In this document: positions 1-9,801 of the stretch, piece after piece | How positions within the stretch are numbered: the first letter of the stretch is position 1 | Layout of the letters: each line of letters opens with the position of its first letter | Source: Opimibacter sp041746735 | GTDB lineage: Bacteria > Bacteroidota > Bacteroidia > Chitinophagales > Saprospiraceae | Reading direction: 5' to 3' | Length of the DNA stretch: 64,000 nt | Assembly: GCA_041746735.1 (NCBI GenBank) | Contig: JBGTGP010000029.1 | Location: 49,404 to 113,403, forward strand | Position numbers and translations under genes: made by a program | The notes under the pieces: model-generated | What the model was told of the DNA's origin: nothing | Seen by the model: only the letters and a program-made list of their open reading frames with translations | Database searches by the model: none

Positions 1-24
1 ATACTATAACCAACCTACCATCAC

Positions 25-990
25 ATGACACAGTCTTCTCAACAACGGTTACTGGCGCTGGCTACTGTCGCCATTATCGCCCTGCTCGGGTTGAGCGCTT
101 TTTTGATCTATACCAAGGTCAACCAGGATAAGCTGATCAAAAAGCAAAATGCTGAACTGATCGAGGAAACCCGCCTCAAAGCTGATCTTGAGAAAGAGTA
201 CTATCAGGCCTTGTCCGATCTGGAAGAAATGAAAGGCAACAACACCGAACTCAATGCTATGATCGAAACCCAGAAATCAGAGCTCAAAATACAGAAGGAC
301 CGAATCGACGGGCTCATCAAATCGAGCAAAGAACTGGAGAAAGCCAGAGAAGAGATCCTCAAACTCCGAGCCTATGTCACGGAAGTAGAAGAACTCCGCA
401 AGCAAAATACAGCTTTGCAGGAGTCCAATATCCAATTATCAAGTGAGCGCGATGAGTTGGTCATCCAGGTACAGCAGGAGCGGGTCACAAATGAAGAACT
501 GAGTGTTGCAAAAACCACGCTCACCACGGAAAAGGAATCTTTACAACAAGAGAAGGAAATGTTGGCAGGAAAAGTCAATGTGGCATCCGCCATCAAGGTG
601 AGCGACATATCCGCCGTCGGGTATAAAGTGAAGAGCTCGGGAAAGGAGAGCGATTCTAAAAAAGCGAAAACGATTGACGGGATTAAGGTTTGTTTTAAAA
701 CCACCACCAATCCGATTGTCACATCCGGCAAAGAAAAATTTCATCTCCGGGTCATCAACCCCCTTGGAGAAGTCATGGCCATCCAGGATCTGGGCTCCGG
801 GAGTATCAAGCTAGGCAATAGCAATGAAACCATCCGTTTTACCCAGGCGGTCGAATTAGATTACGGGACAAATCCGATTCCGGGTTGTGTCAACTGGCAG
901 CCCGGGATTCCCTTTGATACCGGCAATTATGAAGTAGAAATCTACAATAAAGGCTTTCTGGCAGGTAAAGGGAGTTTTGTCCTGAAGTAA
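25..990 (+). CDS. Membrane-anchored coiled-coil protein, unknown function
   Basis: A 321-residue protein with one N-terminal membrane helix (about residues 8-30, rich in Leu/Ala/Ile), then a long Lys/Glu/Gln-rich heptad region (about 35-190) that should form a coiled coil, and a C-terminal globular beta-rich part (about 195-321). The coiled coil probably extends into the periplasm and carries the C-terminal domain. I do not recognise a catalytic motif and know no characterised homologue; proteins of this architecture are common in Bacteroidota. The ATG at 25 is the first good start and precedes the hydrophobic segment directly. It stands alone, followed by a strong hairpin. The function is open: a structural or envelope-spacing role is only inference from shape. 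Confidence 0.75.
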   Translation: MTQSSQQRLLALATVAIIALLGLSAFLIYTKVNQDKLIKKQNAELIEETRLKADLEKEYYQALSDLEEMKGNNTELNAMIETQKSELKIQKDRIDGLIKSSKELEKAREEILKLRAYVTEVEELRKQNTALQESNIQLSSERDELVIQVQQERVTNEELSVAKTTLTTEKESLQQEKEMLAGKVNVASAIKVSDISAVGYKVKSSGKESDSKKAKTIDGIKVCFKTTTNPIVTSGKEKFHLRVINPLGEVMAIQDLGSGSIKLGNSNETIRFTQAVELDYGTNPIPGCVNWQPGIPFDTGNYEVEIYNKGFLAGKGSFVLK

Positions 991-1014
991 TCATCAGACC
1001 TAAAATATTTTTCT

Positions 1015-1050
1015 CGTTGCCACAGGTCTGCCGCCTGTGGCAACGTATTT
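1015..1050 (+). terminator. Strong hairpin, likely terminator or REP-like palindrome
   Basis: CGTTGCCACAGG (1015-1026) and CCTGTGGCAACG (1034-1045) form a perfect 12-bp stem with a 7-nt loop, followed by TATTTT. T-rich sequence also lies just before it, so it could work in both directions. It follows the coiled-coil gene by 24 nt. The GC-rich arms with a TGCCG loop also resemble interspersed palindromic repeats, so a repeat origin is possible. Confidence 0.6.
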
Positions 1051-1102
1051 TAAGGCGGGTTGGTTAAACATTCCTGCGCGTTGATTGTCCTATAAAACTG
1101 CC

Positions 1103-2200
1103 ATGTATAGCTGGAGATTCCGGAAATATGATCCCGACGCGTTTGCGGACACCCCGTTTGATAATCTGCTTCGGATTTTCAAGGAGCTCCTGATGCATAC
1201 CTCCGGTAATGTAGCGGATGCCCTGAGCTGGCTGACGGAAGTGGACCGGCAGTACAACCTGACCAACCCGGACTATGGGATTGCTGATTTTATCCGGGAT
1301 CTGAAAGACAAAGGGTTCGTTCGGGAAGATCAGCAAAATCGGAATATGGTGCCAGGTGCCAGAATGGAGATTGAACTGCGACGTAAAGCATTGGAGGATG
1401 TGTTTGAAGATTTAAAGAAGTCAAAGCGCGGCGACCACAGGACCAATTCCATCGGCCTCGGGGATGAAATGACGTCGGAGATCAAACCCTATGAGTGGGG
1501 TGATTCGCTCGATCAGATCGCTGTGTCCGAAACCATCAAAAATGCGCACATCAATCATGGTATAGGTGAATTCCAGCTCACACAGGAAGACATGCAGATC
1601 CATGAAAAGTTTTTTCAGTCCCAGATGAGTACAGTGCTGATGATCGATATCTCACACTCCATGATCCTGTATGGCGAAGACCGGATCACGCCAGCCAAGA
1701 AGGTCGCGATGGCCTTGTCGGAATTGATTATCACCCGCTATCCAAAGGATACACTCGATATCATTGTTTTTGGAGATGATGCCTGGCAAATCGGAATCAA
1801 AGACCTGCCCTACCTCGAAGTGGGGCCTTACCACACCAATACTGTTGCCGGTCTTGAATTGGCCATGGAAATACTGCGCAAACGCCGTAATCCCAATAAG
1901 CAGATCATGATGATCACTGACGGAAAGCCGACCTGCCTCAAGATCGGAAAGAAGTATTACCAAAACAGTTTTGGACTGGACAAGAAAATTCTGACCCGGT
2001 GCTTTGCACTAGCCGTAAAGTGCAGGAAGCAAAATATTCCGATCACCACCTTTATGATCGCCCGTGATCCGTGGCTCGTCCAGTTTGTGGATCAGTTTAC
2101 CAGCGCCAATGACGGCAAAGCATTTTACAGCACCCTCGAAGGACTGGGCTCATTTATCTTTTTAGACTACAAGCAGAACAAACGCAAATACCGACATTGA
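1103..2200 (+). CDS. VWA-domain protein, partner of the MoxR-type ATPase
   Basis: About 365 residues. A helical N-terminal region (about 1-150) is followed by a von Willebrand A domain with a clear metal-dependent adhesion site: the DxSxS motif reads DISHS after the strand VLMI, and a later ITDG motif closes the fold. VWA proteins of this kind pair with MoxR-type AAA+ ATPases, and the next gene is such an ATPase, overlapping by one base in a TGATG junction. The pair most likely forms one chaperone-like complex, but its substrate is unknown. I prefer the ATG at 1103 because the upstream TTG at 1085 adds only six residues and sits in the intergenic part. Family assignment is firm, role inferred. 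Confidence 0.85.
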   Translation: MYSWRFRKYDPDAFADTPFDNLLRIFKELLMHTSGNVADALSWLTEVDRQYNLTNPDYGIADFIRDLKDKGFVREDQQNRNMVPGARMEIELRRKALEDVFEDLKKSKRGDHRTNSIGLGDEMTSEIKPYEWGDSLDQIAVSETIKNAHINHGIGEFQLTQEDMQIHEKFFQSQMSTVLMIDISHSMILYGEDRITPAKKVAMALSELIITRYPKDTLDIIVFGDDAWQIGIKDLPYLEVGPYHTNTVAGLELAMEILRKRRNPNKQIMMITDGKPTCLKIGKKYYQNSFGLDKKILTRCFALAVKCRKQNIPITTFMIARDPWLVQFVDQFTSANDGKAFYSTLEGLGSFIFLDYKQNKRKYRH

Positions 2201-3669
2201 TGACATACGCTACGACCCTTGGTGAACTCAGGAAACAAGGCTATACCCCCAAATCCATTAAGCAGGAACTTCGTGATAACCTTATTCAACGACTGATCAA
2301 CAAGCAACCAGTTTTTGACGGCATTTATGGTTTTGATGATACGGTCATTCCGGATATGGAGCGGGCAATCTTATCCAAACATAATATTCTGTTGCTAGGA
2401 CTCCGGGGGCAGGCCAAAACCAAGTTGGCGCGGCTGATGACAGCGCTGCTGGATGAATATGTACCGGTGATCGACGGGAGCGAGCTCAACGATGACCCAA
2501 TGGAGCCGCTGTCGGCTTATGGCAAACAAGTCGTGCAGGAACAACAGGATCTGACACCGGTACGTTGGTTGCACCGGAGTGAGCGGTATGTGGAGAAACT
2601 GGCCACACCGGATGTGTCGGTGGCGGACCTTATAGGTGATGTGGATCCAATTAAAGCTGCCACCCTGAAGCTGCCTTATAGTGACGAACGAGTGATTCAT
2701 TTTGGGCTGATTCCGCGGTCGCACCGTTGCATTTTTGTGATCAATGAGATACCCGATCTTCAAGCCCGTATTCAGGTGTCGCTTTTTAATATTCTCCAGG
2801 AAGGGGATATCCAGATCCGGGGATTCAAGACCAGACTACCACTTGATATTCAGTTTGTTTTTACTGCCAATCCGGAGGACTATACCAACCGGGGATCGAT
2901 CATCACACCTTTGAAAGACCGGATCGAAAGTCAGATTCTGACACATTATCCTGAAGATCTGGAGACCGCTAAAACCATCACGAGACAGGAAGCATCAATA
3001 GCCCGGAGGCAATCGGAGAAGGTCATAATTCCAGAGGTCATTCGGAATATTCTCGAGCGCATCAGTTTTGCCGCCAGAAAAAGCGAATATGTGGATGCCA
3101 AATCCGGCGTATCTGCCCGGATGAGTATTACAGCGCTGGAGAATTTATATAGTACGGCGGAAAGAAGAATCCTGATCAATGGAGAGCCTGACACCAAAGC
3201 CAGGATTGCCGATTTCTGGGGGGTCATTCCTTCGGTGACCGGCAAGGTGGAACTGGTGTATGAGGGTGAAGTGGAAGGTCAATATAATGTGGCCTTGCAA
3301 CTCCTGAGTCAGGCCATACGGGAGGAATTTCTGGAGACATTTCCACATCCCGAGAAGATAAAAAAAGGCCGGGACAAGGACCCGTATGGCGCTATCCGGG
3401 CTTTCTTCGGAGATAGTCATGTCGTGACGTTGCCCCATGATCTACCGGATAAAATTTTTAATGAGATATTGGATCAAGTGCCGGGTCTGGACCGGCTTCT
3501 CGAAAGCTACCGGATACCCCGAAGCGAGTATGCGGTCTACAAGGAGATCATCCTTCATGCGCTGGCCGATCTGGATGTCCTGACCAAAGAACTGACGCAA
3601 GGCAAAATCGGTTTTAGTGACCCGCTCGGTAAGATGCTGCATGATCTGGATGATGAAGATAAAGATTGA
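2200..3669 (+). CDS. MoxR/magnesium-chelatase-type AAA+ ATPase
   Basis: 489 residues, cytoplasmic. The Walker A loop is GLRGQAKTK (about residues 67-75), a variant of GxxGxGKT with Ala for the last Gly. The Walker B strand reads CIFVINEI, with Asn in place of the usual Asp. Sequence after it (NILQEGD, FTANPED, PLKDRIESQI) matches the sensor 1 and arginine-finger regions of ChlI/MoxR ATPases. It probably couples ATP hydrolysis to remodelling of a client through the VWA protein encoded just upstream; coding regions overlap by one base. ATG at 2200 is preferred over TTG at 2197. The gene ends 7 nt from the convergent gene on the other strand, with no terminator between them. Confidence 0.88.
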   Translation: MTYATTLGELRKQGYTPKSIKQELRDNLIQRLINKQPVFDGIYGFDDTVIPDMERAILSKHNILLLGLRGQAKTKLARLMTALLDEYVPVIDGSELNDDPMEPLSAYGKQVVQEQQDLTPVRWLHRSERYVEKLATPDVSVADLIGDVDPIKAATLKLPYSDERVIHFGLIPRSHRCIFVINEIPDLQARIQVSLFNILQEGDIQIRGFKTRLPLDIQFVFTANPEDYTNRGSIITPLKDRIESQILTHYPEDLETAKTITRQEASIARRQSEKVIIPEVIRNILERISFAARKSEYVDAKSGVSARMSITALENLYSTAERRILINGEPDTKARIADFWGVIPSVTGKVELVYEGEVEGQYNVALQLLSQAIREEFLETFPHPEKIKKGRDKDPYGAIRAFFGDSHVVTLPHDLPDKIFNEILDQVPGLDRLLESYRIPRSEYAVYKEIILHALADLDVLTKELTQGKIGFSDPLGKMLHDLDDEDKD

Positions 3670-3676
3670 GCACTAG

Positions 3677-4792
3677 TTAATGCTGCTGACCTGAAGTCCC
3701 TTTCCATTTATCCTGCAGGAGCCCTACATATTTATCCAAAATTTGGGAGGAAAACAAATAGTGCGCGTTTTCATTATAGCGGATAATACCGCCCTGATCC
3801 AGTATCACAATATGTAAAGGAGCATAACCACCTATTCGCAGGAAATTCATGGCATTGATTTGCAGATGTGGTATGGATGCCAGAATCGGATCCCTGCCTA
3901 TGCTTTTCGTAATAATATCAATATGATTGCGGGAGAGAATAAGCGGATAAATACCCGGCTGATTCAAATATTCATTCATCCAGTTTTTAAGATAGTCCGG
4001 TAAGGTTCCAAGAAGTTCATAATCAACCAATAAAAGGGGAATAATTTTTCCTTTTAGCGTTTTAAGTCTTACTTTTTCGTTCCGGCCGATCAGCTTCCCT
4101 TTTATTTTGGGTAAGTGGTATCCTCGTTTATCCGATTGTTCCCAAAACCTGTACCCGATTGCCACAAACGCTGTAATCGGCGAATCGAAATGAATCGGTG
4201 CATTGGATAGAGCAGGGTCAAAATACCTGGAGGGCATCTGTATCGTATCCACTTTGTGGAGAACAATTCGCCATTTTTCTTTTTCAATTATATGTTCATA
4301 ATGTAATGGGACACCCTGCATATTGGAGAATGGAGAATAGGATATTCCAAATGCTTCCGTGTTCCAAAAATGGAGGGTATCACCGCCACTATAAAGATAA
4401 ATTTCAAAAACCGGATAATTATGTACGGTATCCTTTTTCCATGGCAGGTGTGTTATATCCTTTTTTTCCAGATGGTAATTAAAAGGGATAAAGGTGATTC
4501 CCTCTTCTTGTTCCTGGCAATAAAAGCCGAGCTGCTTTTGAAGATGGTGAAGTTTGTATGATTCCTTTTCCATATCAAGATCTGGTCTCAGGATGACCAT
4601 AGGCGGCTGGAGGATCAAATAATAATCTTTTAAGGTGGATGGTTTTTCCGCGTCCAGACGATTGACTGGAGGAAGAATTTTGTAGTGCAGCAGGATGGCC
4701 TGGACAGTGTCAGGAAGAAAAAGCTGGGCCGATAAAACGCCAGGACTGCTCCATGCCAATAATGCCATCAAAACTATCCTGGTCGGATTCAT
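3677..4792 (-). CDS. Secreted protein of unknown function
   Basis: About 371 residues. The N-terminus from ATG 4792 reads as a signal peptide (positively charged start, hydrophobic core, cleavage near LSAQ). An upstream in-frame ATG at 4834 would place 14 polar residues before the signal and is less likely. The mature part is rich in Tyr, Ile, His and Pro and has no motif I recognise, no lipobox and no T9SS tail. It runs convergent to the ATPase gene. I infer only an exported protein; periplasmic or outer-surface location cannot be decided from the sequence. Confidence 0.65.
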   Translation of the reverse strand: MNPTRIVLMALLAWSSPGVLSAQLFLPDTVQAILLHYKILPPVNRLDAEKPSTLKDYYLILQPPMVILRPDLDMEKESYKLHHLQKQLGFYCQEQEEGITFIPFNYHLEKKDITHLPWKKDTVHNYPVFEIYLYSGGDTLHFWNTEAFGISYSPFSNMQGVPLHYEHIIEKEKWRIVLHKVDTIQMPSRYFDPALSNAPIHFDSPITAFVAIGYRFWEQSDKRGYHLPKIKGKLIGRNEKVRLKTLKGKIIPLLLVDYELLGTLPDYLKNWMNEYLNQPGIYPLILSRNHIDIITKSIGRDPILASIPHLQINAMNFLRIGGYAPLHIVILDQGGIIRYNENAHYLFSSQILDKYVGLLQDKWKGTSGQQH

Positions 4793-4922
4793 CCGAGCGC
4801 CGATAGTGTTTTGTCTGCATTTCATCGGAAGCAAGATAGGTATTAGTCAATATCATAAGCTCAGCACATACTATTTCAGCTATCTTTAACGCTTATATTG
4901 GAATCAACAAAATCAAGCTATA

Positions 4923-6485
4923 GTGAGCATTCTTATCTTTCTCATCCTTTCCTATATTTTCCTCAGCATCAGTTTATATCTGCTTTTCCCAAAAGCCGGA
5001 GTTGCTGCAGTCAAGGGGCTGATTCCCGGTGTCAATTTTGTGGAATGGTGCAAACTCATCGGCCGAAAACCGACCTATGCCCTTTGGCTCCTGTTCCCGA
5101 TAGTCAATCTGTTTATCTTCTGTGGGATGGCCGTGGACCTGGTCCGGTCGTTTGATAAATTGGATTTTGTGCATTCCGCGATGGCGGTCATCTATGCCCC
5201 CGCCATATTCACTTCGATCGCCCTCAGTAAAACAGATAAATACGTCAGTCCCATTCTCCCGCGCGAAGCCGTATACAAGAAGCAAATCGAAGAGGCCATC
5301 AAAAGCAATAAACCCCGTCAGCTTGAAAAGCTGATCAAATCAAATCCATACCAAAAATCCCAGGTCCGTGAATGGACAGAAGCCATTGTCTTTGCCGTTT
5401 TCGCAGCCGCCTTTATCCGGATGTTTTTATTGGAAGCCTATAAAATCCCAACACCCTCCATGGAAGGTTCTTTGCTGGTAGGCGATTTTCTCTTTGTCAG
5501 CAAAGCCCATTACGGAATACGCACACCTATGACCATTGCGATGTTCCCCCTGCTTCACAATACATTGCCGATCCTGGGCGGCGAGTCGTATCTGGAGAAA
5601 CCTTCTCTTCCTTATTTCAGATTGCCGGCGATGGAATCGATCGACCGGAATGAACCTATCGTCTTCAACTGGCCGGTAGGTGACAGCGTGTATCTTTCAC
5701 CTTCCCGGTCCTATACGGCGTTTCAATATAAGACGAACAGTGAGGTGCGACGTGATGTCGGCAGTGGCAAACTGATCACCCGTCCCATTGACAAAAAAGA
5801 TCACTATATCAAACGTTGTATTGCTATGGCTGGTGACAGTCTGGAAATCCGCGACAGACAAGTTTATATCAATGGGGTTCCGGCAGAAAATCCAAAAAAT
5901 CTGCTTTTTACCTACCAGGTCGTGTCCCAGGGCCTGAACTGGAGAAAAGTAGCGGATATGGGGATTGCAGTCCCCGCAAACAGAGTGGTCCCGTTCTATC
6001 TCAGCGATCAGCAGGTGGAGCAACTCAAACGTATGGATCCGGAGGTCCTGATTACACCGTTTGATATGTCCCCGTATTCACAGGGTTTGTTCCCACATGA
6101 TCCTGAGCATTTCAAAGGATGGACTGTAGATAATTATGGTCCGGTATATATCCCAAAGAAGGGTGCTACAGTCGACCTTAAACCAGAGACCATCGCCATG
6201 TTTCGACGGGTTATTGATGTCTATGAAGGAAATGACTATAAAGAAGAAAACGGACAGTATATCATCAATGGTGTACCAGCTACCACCTATACCTTTAAGC
6301 AAGATTATTACTGGGCCATGGGGGACAATCGGCACAACTCGGAAGATTCACGCGCATGGGGCTTTGTGCCACATGACCATATTGTTGGAAAACCTCTGTT
6401 TATCTGGTTTTCTACCAAAAATGGTAACATCACCAATGGCATAAACTGGAAACGGATATTCACGTCAGCCTATAAAATGGACTAA
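4923..6485 (+). CDS. lepB: Signal peptidase I
   Basis: 520 residues, long for the family but typical of Bacteroidota. The first about 110 residues hold several hydrophobic helices in a phylum-specific membrane region, then a linker and another helix (about 152-172) lead into the S26 catalytic domain. The catalytic serine is S179 in the PTPSME motif and the general base is K297 in YIKRCIAMAGD. Box E appears as GDNRHNSEDSR near the C-terminus. Between serine and lysine lies an insertion of about 60 residues that many LepB proteins lack. The enzyme removes signal peptides of exported proteins, including the T9SS cargos in this window. The start is GTG at 4923; a TATCTTTA element at 4881 may be its -7 box. 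Confidence 0.95.
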   Translation: MSILIFLILSYIFLSISLYLLFPKAGVAAVKGLIPGVNFVEWCKLIGRKPTYALWLLFPIVNLFIFCGMAVDLVRSFDKLDFVHSAMAVIYAPAIFTSIALSKTDKYVSPILPREAVYKKQIEEAIKSNKPRQLEKLIKSNPYQKSQVREWTEAIVFAVFAAAFIRMFLLEAYKIPTPSMEGSLLVGDFLFVSKAHYGIRTPMTIAMFPLLHNTLPILGGESYLEKPSLPYFRLPAMESIDRNEPIVFNWPVGDSVYLSPSRSYTAFQYKTNSEVRRDVGSGKLITRPIDKKDHYIKRCIAMAGDSLEIRDRQVYINGVPAENPKNLLFTYQVVSQGLNWRKVADMGIAVPANRVVPFYLSDQQVEQLKRMDPEVLITPFDMSPYSQGLFPHDPEHFKGWTVDNYGPVYIPKKGATVDLKPETIAMFRRVIDVYEGNDYKEENGQYIINGVPATTYTFKQDYYWAMGDNRHNSEDSRAWGFVPHDHIVGKPLFIWFSTKNGNITNGINWKRIFTSAYKMD

Positions 6486-6539
6486 AGACCGCCGTTTTTA
6501 AGTGTATCTTTGGTTGAAACCCATTTTTGACTCGCGGCC

Positions 6540-7445
6540 ATGATCCACCTGAGGTTATTCTTCTTTTTCCTGATCCTGACGGGCAGTCTGTCCTTTACCC
6601 TGATGGCCCAGGGATCCACAGATTTATATTCGTTTCAATTAAAGCGCACATCTGACCACAAGTATCACATCTATCAGCCATCGTGGCTGAGTGGTTTCAA
6701 TCCGAAAGGGTATACGAACCAACCCTGGTTTACCGACGCCGGAGATATCCTCGTCAGTGTCAGAAAGAAAGACAGTTTGCAAAATGACATCTATCTTCTT
6801 TCTCCCATCACGAAGAAATACCGCAGGCTGACTCAAACCCGCGCAAGTGAATATTCTCCTCGGGTCAGTCCTGATGGGGCTATGATTAACGTAGTCCGGC
6901 AGGTGCAGGGCGATGAGCTCGACCAGCAGGTATATAGTTTTTCCCTAAAAGGAAATGACTACACCTCAGTGAAGCCTGAAGTTCGGGATATTGGATACTA
7001 TGCATGGCTTAGCCACACCAGCCTGGGATTATTCCGCATAGAAGGAGAATCGAATCAACTGACTTGGCTGGATCTGGCAAGAAATCAGGTAAAGCGAATT
7101 ACCACGTCGATCGGAAGATCGCTGGTGGGAGATGGAAAGGGGGCTTTATTCTATGTTCATAAGTTCACTGGAAATTATTGGTACATAAAAAAATATCATC
7201 CCGATCAACCGGGTATCGATATCATCATAGAGACGCCACCCGGGCAGGAAGACTTTACACGGACACCTGATGGGACCTTCCTGATCGGAGCGGGATCACG
7301 TTTGCTGTATTACCATCCGGACCACCACGCATCATGGCAGGAAATGGCCGATCTGTCTCCGTATGGTATTTCTAATATTACGCGTTTGGCGGTTAGTCCG
7401 GATGGGCGTAAGTTGGCCCTGGTGGCTACACATGAGATTCCATGA
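6540..7445 (+). CDS. Exported TolB-like beta-propeller protein
   Basis: 301 residues with a clear signal peptide (hydrophobic Phe/Leu-rich core, cleavage after LMAQ). Propeller blade signatures appear as YSPRVSPDG and LAVSPDG, each on the inner strand of a predicted blade, so a WD40/TolB-type propeller is likely. There is no catalytic domain attached and no T9SS tail. It ends in a 4-bp ATGA overlap with the DUF1684 lipoprotein gene, so the two are translated together. A TATCTTTG element at 6505-6512 is a good -7 box for this pair. A ligand-binding or scaffolding role is inference only. Confidence 0.75.
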   Translation: MIHLRLFFFFLILTGSLSFTLMAQGSTDLYSFQLKRTSDHKYHIYQPSWLSGFNPKGYTNQPWFTDAGDILVSVRKKDSLQNDIYLLSPITKKYRRLTQTRASEYSPRVSPDGAMINVVRQVQGDELDQQVYSFSLKGNDYTSVKPEVRDIGYYAWLSHTSLGLFRIEGESNQLTWLDLARNQVKRITTSIGRSLVGDGKGALFYVHKFTGNYWYIKKYHPDQPGIDIIIETPPGQEDFTRTPDGTFLIGAGSRLLYYHPDHHASWQEMADLSPYGISNITRLAVSPDGRKLALVATHEIP

Positions 7446-8068
7446 AGCAACATCCGATTATGTGGATAGTGGTGACGATGGTGATTGCATCCTGTACGTC
7501 CTTTTCCGAAGAGATGCGGCGTCATCGTGAACACTACAAGCAACAATTTTTATCCGACCCGAGAAGTCCCTTGGATTCTGGTGATCTGAAGTCGCTGGAT
7601 TTTTTTCCATCAGTGCGCAGTGCCAGAATAGAGGCTGATTTTACGGCGACACCAACGGCTGAGCCTTTTGAAATGGCTACCTACAGCGGTATTACACGTA
7701 CGTACAGAAAATGGGGTGAAGCTACCTTCTTGTGGAAAGGCCAGGGGGCCAGTCTTGCGTTGTTTGAAAACATGACCTTTCGGGGAAATCCAATGTACCG
7801 GGATTATCTCTTTCTTCCTTTCAAGGATGACACGAATGGCCACACCACATATGGTGGCGGCCGATATCTCAACCTCTCAAAAGCAGATACTGAGGATGGT
7901 CAAATCACTATTGATTTTAATAAAAGCTATAACCCATGGTGTGCCTTCAGCGATGGATTCAACTGCCCGATACCACCCCGGGAAAACCATTTGCCTTTTG
8001 AGGTGAAAGCAGGAGAAAAAAAGTACAAAGGAGCAGTTAAGTCAGCTTCCGGACAACAGGTACCTTGA
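7442..8068 (+). CDS. DUF1684 family lipoprotein
   Basis: 208 residues. The N-terminus is a lipoprotein signal with the lipobox VIASC, so Cys should be acylated and the protein membrane bound. The C-terminal part holds the DUF1684 signature: FLPFKD, TYGGGRYL, the stretch from FNKSYNPWCAF to CPIPP, and a closing LPFEVKAGE. The family has no established biochemical role that I can name. It overlaps the upstream propeller gene by 4 bp. The N-terminal 90 residues correspond to the usual DUF1684 leader region with the sequence SPLDSGDL. Confidence 0.85.
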   Translation: MKQHPIMWIVVTMVIASCTSFSEEMRRHREHYKQQFLSDPRSPLDSGDLKSLDFFPSVRSARIEADFTATPTAEPFEMATYSGITRTYRKWGEATFLWKGQGASLALFENMTFRGNPMYRDYLFLPFKDDTNGHTTYGGGRYLNLSKADTEDGQITIDFNKSYNPWCAFSDGFNCPIPPRENHLPFEVKAGEKKYKGAVKSASGQQVP

Positions 8069-8160
8069 GGATATTCTACCTTTGTGCAAGTAACACGATG
8101 AACCATCAGAATTCGTTATAGTTTACATTCATACCTGTCCTGAATTCAAGAGCATACTAT

Positions 8161-9747
8161 ATGGCCCGAACGATCCTGATTCTATTTTTGGATTTATTTT
8201 TCTGCACCTTCATATTGGCGGAGCCCGCACAGCGGTTTTTGGTTGAGTTGCGGACTTCCGGCAGCGACTGCTTCGAGTCATGGTGGATGGATGAGGGATT
8301 GGGAGAAACGTCCTATCTGATAAAGGCATTGCCTGTAGACAACTGGTGGGTAGTGGAAATGCCGGCAGACCGACAACAAGCTATGAAGGCTTTGCCATGC
8401 GTATTGCGGGTCATGGAGGATCGAAGGATTGAATGGCGACTCACACCCAACGATCCTGCGTATATCAACCAAAAGGATATGAATCTGATTGGGATGCCCA
8501 GGGCCTGGGACATAACCACGGGTGGTGTCACGGCTGACGGCGATACAATCGTGGTGGCGGTGATCGATGATGGTTTTCAGATTGATCATGAAGACATCCT
8601 GCCGAATGTCTGGTACAATCACCATGAAATTCCGGGAGATGGAATTGATAATGACGGGAATGGCTACATCGATGACTATGTAGGCATCAATATCGGCCAA
8701 CAGAATGACCAACATCCGGTCAGGAGTCACGGCACCTCCGTATGCGGTATTATCGGAGCCAAGGGAAACAATGGAATAGGAGTAAGTGGGGTCAACTGGA
8801 ACATTAAACTGATGTTGATCAGCGGTGCCATTTTTGAATCACAGTTGATCGAAAGTTATCAATACGTGTATGATATGCGACGGAAGTACCGGCAGACGCA
8901 AGGCGCTTCCGGGGCGTTTGTAGTCGCCACTAATCTTTCCGCCGGAGTAAACGGTGCCCTTGCTGAAGATCATCCCTTATGGTGTGGTATGTATGACAAA
9001 TTGGGAGAAGAAGGAATTTTGAGTTTTTGTGCGGCGCCAAACAATCCGATATCGGTGGATGTAAACGGTGATATGCCCACGACCTGTACATCGCCTTATA
9101 TGATCGCGGTCACCAATGTGGATCTGTCCGATGCCATAGTTGGGAATGCCGGTTTTGGAGCCATCAGTATTGATATCGGGGCACCCGGCCATGGCACGAT
9201 TACAGCTGCCTCAGGCAATCAGTACAAAGAGTTTCCAGGAACCAGTGCCGCAACACCTCATGCGACAGGCACGGTAGCTCTGATGTACAGTACACCATGT
9301 GCATCCTTCCTCTATGATGTCAGAAGCAATCCTTCCGGTACTGCTGCGCGGATCCGGGACGTGCTTTTTGCTACCGGAGCAGTCAATAATTCACTTAAAG
9401 ACATCACCGTCACCGGGAGAAGACTTCAGGCTGATGCAGCACTGCGCGCTACGATTGAAGGATGTGACATGTCTAGGCCTTCGGCTGTACACATTCTGTC
9501 CGTCCAACCTAACCCGGTACGTCTGGCTGATACCCGGGTGTATTTTGAAGTGACGGGTGATACCATGACTGCCTTTTTTGAAATGTTTACGCTGGACGGT
9601 CGGAGGCTCTGGGAGCTTGCGATTGGGCCTCCGGACTATGACAACGGCTATGTGGATATGGATACCCGCTCCCTGGCCGGTGGCGTATATCTGATAACGT
9701 TGAGGAATAAGAAGGATAAAGTGACCCGGAAGTTGTTTGTGTTCTGA
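8161..9747 (+). CDS. Subtilisin-like serine protease with T9SS sorting domain
   Basis: 528 residues, secreted. A signal peptide (about 1-20) precedes a short pro-region and an S8 peptidase domain with the triad D136 (AVIDDG), H190 (SHGTSV) and S362 (GTSAATPH). The last about 80 residues form a T9SS type A sorting domain: the VQPNPV motif, a LDGRRL turn and an end of KLFVF. The protein should therefore cross the outer membrane and be cell-attached or released. A TACCTTTG -7 element at 8077-8084 lies 76 nt upstream of the ATG. The gene stands alone between the DUF1684 gene and the tRNA promoter. Substrate unknown; a role in nutrient proteolysis or surface protein maturation is inferred. Confidence 0.93.
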   Translation: MARTILILFLDLFFCTFILAEPAQRFLVELRTSGSDCFESWWMDEGLGETSYLIKALPVDNWWVVEMPADRQQAMKALPCVLRVMEDRRIEWRLTPNDPAYINQKDMNLIGMPRAWDITTGGVTADGDTIVVAVIDDGFQIDHEDILPNVWYNHHEIPGDGIDNDGNGYIDDYVGINIGQQNDQHPVRSHGTSVCGIIGAKGNNGIGVSGVNWNIKLMLISGAIFESQLIESYQYVYDMRRKYRQTQGASGAFVVATNLSAGVNGALAEDHPLWCGMYDKLGEEGILSFCAAPNNPISVDVNGDMPTTCTSPYMIAVTNVDLSDAIVGNAGFGAISIDIGAPGHGTITAASGNQYKEFPGTSAATPHATGTVALMYSTPCASFLYDVRSNPSGTAARIRDVLFATGAVNNSLKDITVTGRRLQADAALRATIEGCDMSRPSAVHILSVQPNPVRLADTRVYFEVTGDTMTAFFEMFTLDGRRLWELAIGPPDYDNGYVDMDTRSLAGGVYLITLRNKKDKVTRKLFVF

Positions 9748-9801
9748 GCGTATAGGGAAACCTGCAGACGTGGCTGCGTCAAGAAATTTATCCGGAAGGA
9801 G

